A DNA stretch of 62,248 bases, from NCBI GenBank assembly GCA_024233975.1, contig JACKOX010000017.1:1-62248 (forward strand), given 5' to 3'. Origin of the DNA: Rhodanobacteraceae bacterium. GTDB lineage: Bacteria; Pseudomonadota; Gammaproteobacteria; Xanthomonadales; Xanthomonadaceae. Under the pieces are notes generated by a model, which saw only the letters and a list, made by a program, of their open reading frames with translations, ran no database searches and had not been told where the DNA came from. A program made the translations under genes and the position numbers. Shown here piece after piece: positions 29,201-39,100 of this stretch; position 1 is the stretch's first letter; the number at the start of each line of letters is the position of its first letter.

Positions 29201-30230
29201 CCTGCCGCCCTCGGCGATTCCGCCACTGCATTTCAGCATCGACGACCTGCATTTCGGCGACGCGAAGCTGGGTACGAGCCGACTGGAGTCCTACCCCACG
29301 CCGGAAGGCCTGCATGTCGAGCAATTTGAAACCCGTTCCGACGACCTGAACCTCAACGCCAGCGGCGACTGGCGGCTCGTGGACGGCGCGGAGCGATCCA
29401 GCTTCACGCTGCGCTTCACCTCGGAAAACGTGGCCCGGATGCTGGAGTCACTGGGCTTCAGCAGCTTGCTGGAGGGTGGACAGACCCTGGTCGAACTCAA
29501 CGGTGGCTGGGCTGGTTCACCGTCGGCATTCGGGCTGGCGCAGCTGCAGGGCGACCTGAAACTGTCGGTGGGCGAGGGCCGCATCCCGGATGTCGAGCCC
29601 GGTGCGGGTCGCCTGCTGGGCCTGGTCAGCCTGACCGAGATTCCGCGGCGCCTGTCGCTGGACTTCAGCGACTTCTTCAAGCAGGGCTTCAGCTTCAACG
29701 CGATCAACGGCGACTTCCGACTGGACGACGGCAATGCGGTAACCGATGACCTGCACATCGACAGCCCGGCGGCCGACATCCACATCAGCGGGCGCACCGG
29801 GCTGGTGGCACGCGACTACGACCAGCGCATGGAAGTGCTGCCGCGCACCAGCAGCGTGCTGCCGGTGGTCGGCGCGCTGGCCGGTGGTCCCGCCGGTGCG
29901 GCGATTGGCGCGGTGGCGCAGGCCATGCTGCAGAAGCCGATGAAGCAGATGAGCCGCACGCTGTATCAGGTCAGCGGCAGCTGGGATGAGCCGAAGATCG
30001 ATGTGCTTGAGAAAGGCCCTGCGCGTGACAGCAGCCGTCGTCGTGGGCGCGCCTCAGAGTCCGAAAAGGACGCGAGCGACGCAGCCGTGACGGCAGAGCC
30101 ACCGAAGCCATCGACATATCCTGCCGCGAATACGGCTTCGCCATCCGCAGCCGGAACTCCCGGCACGACGACCCCGCCGATTGAGAGCAGCGAAGAAGCC
30201 CCAAGCACCAAGGAATCCGGCGGCGACTGA
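26232..30230 (+). CDS. YhdP-like AsmA-family envelope protein
   Basis: 1332 residues. N-terminal membrane anchor (VVVYGIAVLVILVGVLIATA) then a very long beta-rich periplasmic body and AsmA-like C-terminal region (VDGAERSSFTLRFTSENVA; FGLAQLQGDLKLSVGEG; EVLPRTSSVLPVVGALAGGP). Placement after rng and overall size match YhdP, an AsmA-family protein implicated in moving phospholipids between inner and outer membranes. The last ~70 residues are Ser/Pro/Thr-rich and disordered. ATG at 26232; another ATG at 26216 is out of frame. Confidence 0.88.
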   Translation: MTPWRRRWRRLRRVVVYGIAVLVILVGVLIATASQLLPLVREHPQEIADWLSKRSGKAVDFQLGDAVWTRRGPLITLDGLRIGEGKGAIEVGRAQLLVSVYSGLLPGRALTELHLRGLELKLRESEDGQWSLGGFGGSSGKGGDGLRSLQGLGEIRIDSARLTVDSAVSGLHYELERIDARLLALGGRVRFGLSAWHDEPAPLRIAGDFDAELQNGEVYVGGDELPLAPWLQGLTPAGIGLAEGSGQIGVWASVEARRIIVARVSADVSGLSLYGVDSLQLDSGEIQPRSGVDRLRIQARWRRQADGWQLDVPMLRIDDGDRDFAGESIHLQRSEEGFTAQVAKLELQPLLSTLMLSGKLSPHLREWLYSALPSAGISGLTLRCDADMACAGQAQLNDLKLARLRRIPGVDGVSGRLDFDADGGQFHFDPAPFHFDARGLFRGAQRVVADGAVSFWRSMAGWRVGTDSLSLAAEDVGVRAKGWIELQDDGSKPRVDLYAETAPGPLSAAGQFWVPRKMPEKVIRWLDQALVDGRTGPGHLLIQGDFDDWPFRSPEQGRFEAVVELDDVTLDYQPGDWPRAEHLNGTARFLNEGMEIVVGADIAGVRVARAVGGIDNFREARLKLDIQGEGSGGRLLNLLHRSPLERRYGDQMQGLSIGGRGKVAVNLDIPFKSELGEKRVNGRVDLSGADMASTQWGIEFSAASGRVEFSDEGFLASELRVGYREQPASLSIAVGGFTSSPDLAVEAALRGRFDVDGLLAEDDSTLWLQPYLDGSADVAILLSVAQDAPTEGGDPKATTPGETRLRLRSDMVGVETHLPAPLKKAATARMPVDMSMDLPATWLDLRLGGLMHLRGRFPAAGGLYGTAVFGGGDAPPADGVEGLHVNGSVAVLNAAGWVTVASGEGEGTGLRNVTLDAGQLDLLGRSFADTRLDVAVDDAGDSSVHFSGAALEGNVEVPGASLPTRGITGRFERLYWPSSDVTQSNAVLASLPPSAIPPLHFSIDDLHFGDAKLGTSRLESYPTPEGLHVEQFETRSDDLNLNASGDWRLVDGAERSSFTLRFTSENVARMLESLGFSSLLEGGQTLVELNGGWAGSPSAFGLAQLQGDLKLSVGEGRIPDVEPGAGRLLGLVSLTEIPRRLSLDFSDFFKQGFSFNAINGDFRLDDGNAVTDDLHIDSPAADIHISGRTGLVARDYDQRMEVLPRTSSVLPVVGALAGGPAGAAIGAVAQAMLQKPMKQMSRTLYQVSGSWDEPKIDVLEKGPARDSSRRRGRASESEKDASDAAVTAEPPKPSTYPAANTASPSAAGTPGTTTPPIESSEEAPSTKESGGD

Positions 30231-30259
30231 ACCGTTCCGTATCGAGCGTTCCCCGGAGC

Positions 30260-30300
30260 TTGGCGGAAAGAATGACAAGCGTATAATGCGAATCATTCCT
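30260..30300 (+). promoter_or_regulatory. Fur-box-like operator over the feo promoter
   Basis: The 19-base stretch at 30282..30300 matches the classic Fur box GATAATGATAATCATTATC at 13 of 19 positions, including an AATGCGAATCATT core. It contains a perfect -10 box TATAAT (30282..30287), with TTGGCG (30260..30265) as a plausible -35 at 16 bases. Iron-loaded Fur bound here would block the promoter, so ferrous iron uptake would be induced when iron is low. Confidence 0.75.
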
Positions 30301-30317
30301 ATTTTCGAACGCAAGCC

Positions 30318-30571
30318 GTGAAACTCGACCAGCTACGAACCGGTGACAATGCCGTGGTGGACGGCGTACAGGCCAGCCATGCCGACGACCTGATCGCGCG
30401 ACGCCTGCGCGACCTGGGCTTCGTCGCCGGCGAGCCGGTGCGCATCGTCGCGCGTGCGCCACTGGGCGGCGACCCGCTGCTGGTCAGCATCGGCTTCACC
30501 CGCTTCGCGTTGCGCCGCAGCGAAGCCGCGCGAATCACGGTCAGCCCGATCAAGTCAGCCGAGGCCGCCGC

Positions 30572-30575
<4 letters not shown>
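30318..30575 (+). CDS. feoA: Ferrous iron transport protein A
   Basis: 85-residue SH3-like protein from a GTG start 17 bases after the Fur-box-like site. FeoA fold: LDQLRTGDNAVVDGV, DDLIARRLRDLGFVAGEPVRIVARAPLGGDPLLVSIG and FALRRSEAARITV. Small cytosolic partner of FeoB. Overlaps the feoB start by four bases. Confidence 0.94.
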
Positions 30576-32406
<1,831 letters not shown>

Positions 32407-32410
<4 letters not shown>

Positions 32411-32667
32411 GCGTCTATGCCGTCGTCCAGACTGTGACCCTGCTGCTGGTGCTCGGGGCCTGCCTGCTCCACCTGTATGCCAGGTTCGCCCCTGAAAGCC
32501 TGCGGCTTGTGCGCGGCCGGTTAGCGCGTCGCATCGACGGTGATGCCGTATGGCGCAAGACGGTCGCGCAACGCCTGCGTCCGCCCGCGCGCGTGAGCCT
32601 CGGCTGTGCATCGACATCTGCCTGCGGAAGCAGTTGCGGCGGCTGCGGACCATCCAGGCCGGCATGA
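32407..32667 (+). CDS. Small Cys-rich membrane protein linked to FeoB
   Basis: 86 residues, start overlapping the feoB stop (ATGA). One N-terminal membrane helix (YAVVQTVTLLLVLGACLLHLY), a basic middle, and a cysteine-rich end (CASTSACGSSCGGCGPS). The layout matches small FeoB-associated membrane proteins; I think it fits the DUF6587-like group found after feoB in Xanthomonadales-type genomes, but that name is from memory. The Cys cluster may bind or hand over iron. The third gene of the feo operon. Confidence 0.75.
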
Positions 32668-32968
32668 AGTAGGTTCCAAAAAAATAGCTAGACAGACTTC
32701 TGGCTGCATCCAGAACGCATCGACCGACTGCCGTCCAATTGACGAATTGAGGCTGGCTGCAAGCGCAGCCCAGGGCATCCTGCCCGCGTACGCTTTTCCG
32801 AGTTCCGGCATTTCCTGCAATGACCACCATCATTGAAGGAATCCGCCATCCGTAGACCTGTGCCCGCTGCCGTTTGCGCTGCTGCTTGTGCCGATGAGCG
32901 CGGGGTTGCCGTGCGCACCGGTGGGCGCTTGCTTGAACTGCTGGGCGGCCCGCGCGAATATCCTCGCG
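32668..32968 (+). other. Gene-free leader of the ECF sigma gene
   Basis: About 300 bases between the feo operon and the sigma gene. It contains an A-run (AAAAAAA near 32680), then the 65-base element repeated before the secreted gene at 36149 (see repeat entries), then a stretch after 32850 that resembles a decayed signal-peptide coding region. In one frame this stretch reads CPLPFALLLVPMSAG, similar in style to the start of the gene at 36149. An ATG at 32888 is in frame with the sigma gene but would add 27 unusual residues. Confidence 0.5.
32785..32849 (+). repeat. 65-bp duplicated leader element, copy 1
   Basis: 58 of 65 bases are identical to 36086..36150. The shared core includes TTTTCCGAGTTCCGGCATTT and ACCATCAT. 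It lies about 120 bases before the sigma factor start. In copy 2 the element ends at the start codon of the secreted protein; in copy 1 the same position is ATC rather than ATG. Confidence 0.9.
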
Positions 32969-33553
32969 ATGGAAGGCCCGGCGGACGTAGAAACCACGCA
33001 TCGCCTGATCGAGCGCTCGCGCGGCGGCGACGAAGCCGCACGCGACGCATTGTTCAGTCGTTGCAGCGAGTACCTGCGGCGTTGGGCGCGGGGGCGTCTG
33101 CCTGCGCCTGCACGCGACATCGCCGATACCCAGGATCTGGTGCAGGTGACGCTGCTACGCGCGTTTCGTCAGTTCGACGCTTTCCAGTCGCGCGAAAGCG
33201 GCTCCTTCATGGCCTACCTGCGCGGCATCCTGCTCAATCGCGTCAAGGAGGAGCTGCGTCGCGCCGGTCGCAAACCGGGTGGCACCGAGCGATTCGATCT
33301 TCCTTCTGGCGACCCCGGCCTGAGCGCCCAATTGGGCGAGCTGCAGCTGGTGGAGGCCTATGAACAGGCGCTCCAGTCGCTGCCGCCGCGCGCCCGCGAT
33401 GCCGTGGTCCTGCGGCTGGAATTCGAGCTGTCGTATGCGGAAATCGCGGAGGAACTCGGCGCGCCATCCGCGGATGCGGCGAGGCTGGTGGTGGCGCGGG
33501 CGCTGCGCACGCTGGCTGAAATCATGCCGCATGATGGCGCGACCACGTTTTGA
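32969..33553 (+). CDS. ECF sigma factor linked to a Ser/Thr kinase
   Basis: 194 residues from the ATG at 32969. Region 2 (about 10-80) has ADTQDLVQVTLLRAFRQFDAF and region 4 (about 130-185) has LPPRARDAVVLRLEFELSYAEIAEELG. No anti-sigma gene is adjacent; a membrane kinase gene follows instead. In ECF groups coupled to Ser/Thr kinases (for example EcfP-PknT of Vibrio) the usual acidic DAED motif of region 2.2 is weakened and activity depends on phosphorylation of a nearby residue. Here the motif reads DTQD, with a threonine and only two acids, which fits that model. The target is probably the secreted gene at 36149 (shared upstream element). Confidence 0.85.
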   Translation: MEGPADVETTHRLIERSRGGDEAARDALFSRCSEYLRRWARGRLPAPARDIADTQDLVQVTLLRAFRQFDAFQSRESGSFMAYLRGILLNRVKEELRRAGRKPGGTERFDLPSGDPGLSAQLGELQLVEAYEQALQSLPPRARDAVVLRLEFELSYAEIAEELGAPSADAARLVVARALRTLAEIMPHDGATTF

Positions 33554-33597
33554 GTCGCGGGTGTTTACGGACATGGCGCGGATGATGGGGCGGGGTG

Positions 33598-35967
33598 ATG
33601 GCTACGGATAAGCCCGATCGCGAGGCCGTCAATGAGCCGGAGTCCGTCGAGCGTTGGCTGGAGAGGATCAGCCTCGCTGTTGCCGATGGCCGCGACCCGG
33701 ATTCCGATCCGCTGCCCGAAGGCGATGATGACCAGGCGCAGGCGACCGCCGACCAGCTGAAACGACTGTCGCGGTTGCGTGAGCTGTTCCGGCTGCGTGC
33801 GGCCAGCGTCGCCGACCGCCTTCCCGAGTGTCCGTTTCGTTGGAGCCGACTCGACGTCATCGAGCTGGTGGGACAAGGCAGTTTCGCGCATGTGTTCCGC
33901 GCTCGCGATCCGGTGCTGGATCGCGAGGTCGCGCTCAAGCTGTTCCGTGATTCCAGCGCCGATCCTTCCGAGCTGCTCGCCGAAGCGAGGCGCCACGCAC
34001 GCGTGCGTCATCCGCGTGTGCTGGCCATCCACGGTGCCGATATCGACGCTGGCGTTGCTGGCCTGTGGACCGACCTGTTGCAAGGCGGCACCCTCGAGAC
34101 CCGGCTGGAAACGGACGGAACCGTTGCGCCGCCGTTGTTGGCGCGGCTCGCCGGCGACCTCGCTGCTGGGCTGGTTGCTGTTCACGAGCAGGGCATGATC
34201 CATGGCGACCTGAAGCCAGCCAACGTTTGGATCGACGAAGCCGGTCGCGCTCTGCTGATGGACTTCGGCGCGTCGGTACAGGCCAGCGAAGCGTCCCCGG
34301 CGCGCTATGGCAGTCCCGTTTCCATGGCTCCCGAACTGTTCGAAGGTTCGGCACCCAGCGCCGCCAGTGATGCCTGGGCGCTCGGCGCGGTGCTCTACCG
34401 CGCCGCCACGGGCTGCTATCCGCTCAAGGGCAACAGCTATACGGAGCTTAGGGATGCGCACCAGGTCGGCGCAGCACCGGCGTTTGTGCCGCTGCGCCGC
34501 CGCGCGCGTCCGTTCGCAAGGCTGATCGAGGCATTGCTGCATGCGGAACCGGTGCAGAGACCATCGCCGCAGCAGGTGCTTGCCGAACTGTCGCGAATCG
34601 AGCGAGCGCCAGCGCGCCGCCTGCGTCGCGCGGCGCTCGCGGCGATCATCCTCAGCCTCGCCGCGGGACTGACCGTGTCGCTGTGGCTGCTCGACCGCGC
34701 CGAAAGCGCGCGGCGGTCCGCGGAGCGAGCGCGCTTCGAGGCACAGACCAGCAAGGATTTCCTCATCGAGAGCGTGCGCCGCATGTCGCCGGAGTCCGAG
34801 CAGGGCCTGGGCACGGTACGCGCCGTGCTCGACTTCCTCGCCGAGTTTGGCGAGAAGGAGCTCGTTGAAACGCCGCTGGCCCTGGGCGAGCTTGAGGCCG
34901 TGGTCGGCACGCGGTTGACCCATTTCGAAGCGTTGGAAGAAGGCTTGGGTCTGGCGCGTCGCGGCGTCGAGCGTATCGAAACTACGGATGCGGACGCCCA
35001 CCACGAGCTGGCGCGTGCCTACAACCTGTTGGCCAATGCCGAGCGCCAGGCTGGTCGCTATGAGGCCGCCCGTGAAGATGGCGAGCGTGCGCTCGCGCAG
35101 CTTGCGGCGTTGCCACGCACCGAGCAGGTTCGCTACCAGATGGTGCAGATCCGCGGAATGCTGGTCGGGCTGCTTGGCGATACCGGTCGCTGGAACGAAG
35201 CCCTGGCCGCGCAGCGGGAGCAACTGGCAGAGCGCGAGGCGCTGGTCGGCGCCGACGATCCACGCATGGCCGTGGAATACAACAACCTGGCCGACCCGCT
35301 TTGGCGCGTCGGTCAACTGGACGAGGCGCTTGATGCCTACCGCCGATCACTCACGATGCTGCGGGCTGGACAGCCGCGCCGGCCCTATCCCGAGGCACTG
35401 GTCACCGAAGGCATGGCCTGGGTGCAGATGCTGCAGGGTCGTTTCGACGACGCGCGGGCGAGCCTCGCCTCGGCGCGGGCGATCTATGGCGAGATCGGCA
35501 TGGCCGAGGGCAGTGCGGCCATGCGCAGCCTGGCGGTCAAGGAAGCGGGCATCCTGCGCCGCACGGGCGATCCGAAGGGCGCTGCAAGGCGCCTCAAGGC
35601 GCTGTTCGATGGCGATGAGCCTGGCGACCCGCAGCAGCGCGAAAGCCTGCTTGCGCTGGGCGTGGCCTGCCTGGAGGCCGACTGCCCCGCCGACGCGCTA
35701 CTGGCTTTCCGTCAGGCCCAGGCTATGGGGCTGCCTGAAGGCCACCCGGAGGTCGACTACCTTGCGGCAGCCGTGGCCACGGCCGCGCAGGTCGCCGGTG
35801 AAGGTTCGCCGGCGCAGGCGCGCGATGCGCTGGACCGGGCCATCGCCCGATTCCGCGATGCAGGCTACGAACGCAGCGAGCGCGTCGTCGACATGCAGCG
35901 CTGGCGCGCGCTTGTGACGGCGGCAGGCCATCCGATTCCGCCTGAGCAAAGCGCAAAGCCAGATTGA
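33598..35967 (+). CDS. Ser/Thr kinase with membrane helix and TPR domain
   Basis: 789 residues (a GTG one codon upstream is also possible). Acidic N-terminal region, then kinase domain about 85-330: VGQGSFAHVFRARD, VALKLF lysine, HGDLKPANVW catalytic loop near residue 201 (Gly replaces Arg of HRD, so a non-RD kinase), DFGASV at 221, SMAPELFEG. One transmembrane helix near 350 (AAIILSLAAGLTVSLWLL), then a long TPR-type array (about 390-780; YNLLANAERQAGRYEAARED, NNLADPLWRVGQLDEALDAY) predicted outside the membrane. It follows the ECF sigma gene by 44 bases and probably controls it. Confidence 0.9.
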   Translation: MATDKPDREAVNEPESVERWLERISLAVADGRDPDSDPLPEGDDDQAQATADQLKRLSRLRELFRLRAASVADRLPECPFRWSRLDVIELVGQGSFAHVFRARDPVLDREVALKLFRDSSADPSELLAEARRHARVRHPRVLAIHGADIDAGVAGLWTDLLQGGTLETRLETDGTVAPPLLARLAGDLAAGLVAVHEQGMIHGDLKPANVWIDEAGRALLMDFGASVQASEASPARYGSPVSMAPELFEGSAPSAASDAWALGAVLYRAATGCYPLKGNSYTELRDAHQVGAAPAFVPLRRRARPFARLIEALLHAEPVQRPSPQQVLAELSRIERAPARRLRRAALAAIILSLAAGLTVSLWLLDRAESARRSAERARFEAQTSKDFLIESVRRMSPESEQGLGTVRAVLDFLAEFGEKELVETPLALGELEAVVGTRLTHFEALEEGLGLARRGVERIETTDADAHHELARAYNLLANAERQAGRYEAAREDGERALAQLAALPRTEQVRYQMVQIRGMLVGLLGDTGRWNEALAAQREQLAEREALVGADDPRMAVEYNNLADPLWRVGQLDEALDAYRRSLTMLRAGQPRRPYPEALVTEGMAWVQMLQGRFDDARASLASARAIYGEIGMAEGSAAMRSLAVKEAGILRRTGDPKGAARRLKALFDGDEPGDPQQRESLLALGVACLEADCPADALLAFRQAQAMGLPEGHPEVDYLAAAVATAAQVAGEGSPAQARDALDRAIARFRDAGYERSERVVDMQRWRALVTAAGHPIPPEQSAKPD

Positions 35968-36085
35968 AGCACGGTCGAGGCTGCCCGGCTGCGGCTGACT
36001 GCAGCGCTTCGTCAGTGGCCAAGGCAGCCGGGTGGACGCCGCTCTGCAGGTTGCCCGGGCAGTATCCGGAGCAGATCGAACGGCT

Positions 36086-36150
36086 CGCGTACGGTTTTCC
36101 GAGTTCCGGCATTTCCCGCAATGACGACCATCATCGAAGGGATTTGCCAT
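36086..36150 (+). repeat. 65-bp duplicated leader element, copy 2
   Basis: Second copy of the element at 32785..32849, ending in the start codon of the large secreted protein. Seven substitutions separate the copies; five of them fall on the third position of the frame that starts with MTTIIEGI at 36121 (32820 in copy 1). Likely a promoter or 5' leader shared by the sigma gene and its target. Confidence 0.9.
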
Positions 36151-39100
36151 GTGCCTGTACCGACCGCTGTTTGTCGTGCTGCTCGGCGCGGCCTGTCTTT
36201 TTGTATTTGGCGAGGAAGCCCGGGCGGCAACCATCACGGTCACCAGTACGGAAGACTATCCGTTCGGGCCGGGACCGAAGGACGGCGATGGCAAGGGCTG
36301 CACCTTGCGCAAAGCCTTGCGCAATGCCAATGATGGTGGCCAGACGTTCATGGACTGCGCGGCCGGCGAGAGCAGCCTGAACGTCATCCAGTTTTCGGTT
36401 TCCAGCATCACGCTGGGTGACTATGGCAGCCCACTTTACGTTTCGCGGAATCTCGAAATCTCCGGCTCGGTCACGATCGACGCCAACGGTGAAGACGGCA
36501 TCTTCAAGATTTCCTCCAGCGGCAAGACGCTGGCCATCGATGGTTTGACACTGACCGGCGCGGCCAGCAGCGCGATCAAGATCGCCAACAGCGGCAGCCA
36601 CCTCATCGCGACCAACTGTGCGTTCACCAACAACACGTCCTCGCGTGCCGGCGGCGCCATCGACAGTGTGGGAACGATTGATGTCAGCAACTGCACTTTT
36701 GTTGGCAACCGTTCCAACAGCAGCACCCTGGGCGGCGGCGCGATCCGCGTGTCCGCGCCGGGGTTGAGCACGATTTCGCTGTCCACCTTCACCAGCAATT
36801 CAACCAGTGGTTCGGGTGGGGCGGTGCATTTCAGCAGCAGCGCCACGCTGTCCAGCCTCAACATCGTGGCGAGCAACTTCCTGCAGAACAGCGCCGACGC
36901 CGAGGATGGTTCGGCGCAAGGCGGCGGAGCGGTGTGGCAAAAGAACGGCGTCCTGGCGATCGAGTCCTCGCTGTTCACTTCCAACAGCGTCAGCGGTGAT
37001 GAAGGACGTGGTGGCGCGATTTACCTGGGCAAGGATGCCAAGCCGGCGCTGCTCAGCCGCAACCTGTTCACCTCCAACAGCGTCGATGGGCAGGACGCGC
37101 TGGGCGGCGCCATCTTTTCTGAGAAGCCGACCCTGGCGGAAGGCAACAGTTTTCTCTACAACGCGGCCAACAACGATGGCCGCGGCGGCGCCATCGCCAC
37201 CAACTCGAATCGTCCGACCATTCTGAGTATGGAAACACCGGGCTTCCTGCTCTCCAACAGCACGCTGCATGGCAACACCGCTGCGCGTGGTGGTGGGATT
37301 TACGTCTTTGGCCCGGAGTTTGGCAGCTACGAGCGCGGGATCACCCTGGTCAACGTGACCATCGACCACAACGATGCCTCTGATCCCAACGGCGGTGGCG
37401 GCCTTTACGCCGACGAGGCGCAAACCAACCAGCCACCGGTGGCCGACATCCGCAACAGCATCCTGTCGGACAACCGCGCCGACAGCGTCGACAACAACTG
37501 CGACAGTGCGATCACCGGTTTCGCCTTCGTCAATGGCGGCGGCAACCTGTTCTGGCCCGCTGCCAGCTGCATGGGCGCGCCTGTCTTTGCGGTGCAGGAC
37601 GTTGGCGACCCGCTACTGGACGGCCCCACGCCGGCAAGCCCGCCCATTCTGGTGATGCCGCTGCAGGAAGGCAGCGCGGCGGCGCAGCACGGCCTGTCCT
37701 CCATCTGCGGCGACTTCCCGGTGTTGAACCTCGATCAACGGCTTGAACCACGACCACAGCCCGGCGGCAGCGCTTGTGACGCCGGGGCGGTGGAGTCGGA
37801 TGTTGCTCCACCAGGACCGGCGCTGGTGCTGGCGCCGCCGACGGGTCTCGCTTTCGGTAGCGTTCCGGTCGGCACCACCGTCAGCCAGACGGCCATCGTC
37901 AGCAATCCGGGGCAGTTGGAACTTACCGGCCTTGCGCTGGCGGTTTCAGGCGCGGGTTACACGCTCGCCAGCCAGACCTGTGGCGCCACGCTTGCGGCTG
38001 GCCAGCAATGCAGCGCAGTTGTCCAGGCCAATCCCAGCGCGGGCGGCAGTTTCAACGGCAACCTGGTCGCCACCGGCGATGGCGGACGTTCCGCCTCGAT
38101 CGCGTTGTCGGGCAGCGGCTTTGTCGCTTCGCCGGGCCTAAATGTGATGCCTGGCAGTATCGACTTCGGTGAAATCCTGGTCGGTCAGCAGAGCAGCAAT
38201 CTCAATCTGCAGGTCGAGAACACCGGCAATGTTGATCTGAACAATCTGCAGTTCGCCGTGGCTGCACCTTTCGAGCCGTCGCAAAGCGGCAGCTGCGGCG
38301 CCTCGCTACCTGCCGGCACAAGCTGCAACATGCGCTTCCGCTTCAGTCCCACGGCTGCCCAGCACTACGCCGCTACCCTCACCGTGACCACGGACCAGGG
38401 GGCCAATGCGACAGCCCTGTTCACCGGTGTCGGCTTGGCGCCGGCCGAACTGGTCATCGCCCCGGGTTCGGTGAGTTTCGGTCGCGTTGCCGTTGGAACC
38501 AGTTCGTCCACCGTGCAAGTGACGCTGACCAACATCGGCACGAAGACCGCCAGCGGCCTTGGCATGGTCTTCGGTGGGAGCAGTTCACCAACAATCGCGC
38601 GGGTGTCCGACGATTGTCCCATCGACTTGCTGGGTGGCCAAAGCTGCCATATCGGTTTCCGGCTGGCGGCAAACGGCAGCGGAGCGGTGACAGCCGATTT
38701 CGTGGTGGCGTTCAACAGTTCCACGGAGTCCAGCAACACGCTCGCCCTCAGTGGCGTCGGCTACGATCCCGCCGAGCTGACTCTGGTTCCGCACAGCCCC
38801 ATTGACTTCGGCCGGGTGCTGGTTGGCAACTCTGCAGCTGTCGTGCAGGGGGTGCGGAATACCGGCGGCGAAAACCTGCAGCTGCAGACGGTCGTCGTCA
38901 GCGATCCATTCTCGTTGCGCTTCAACCAGGGATGCTCGCTGCCCAGGAAACTGGTGCCGGGGGAAACCTGCAACTTCCTGGTGACTGTTTCACCCTCGCT
39001 ACCCGGGGAATCCCGCGGCGTCCTCACGGCGCGCGGTACCCGCGCTGCCGCCGCGGACGGTGAGTTCGAAGACGTCAGCGACAAGCTGCTGCTGCGGGTG

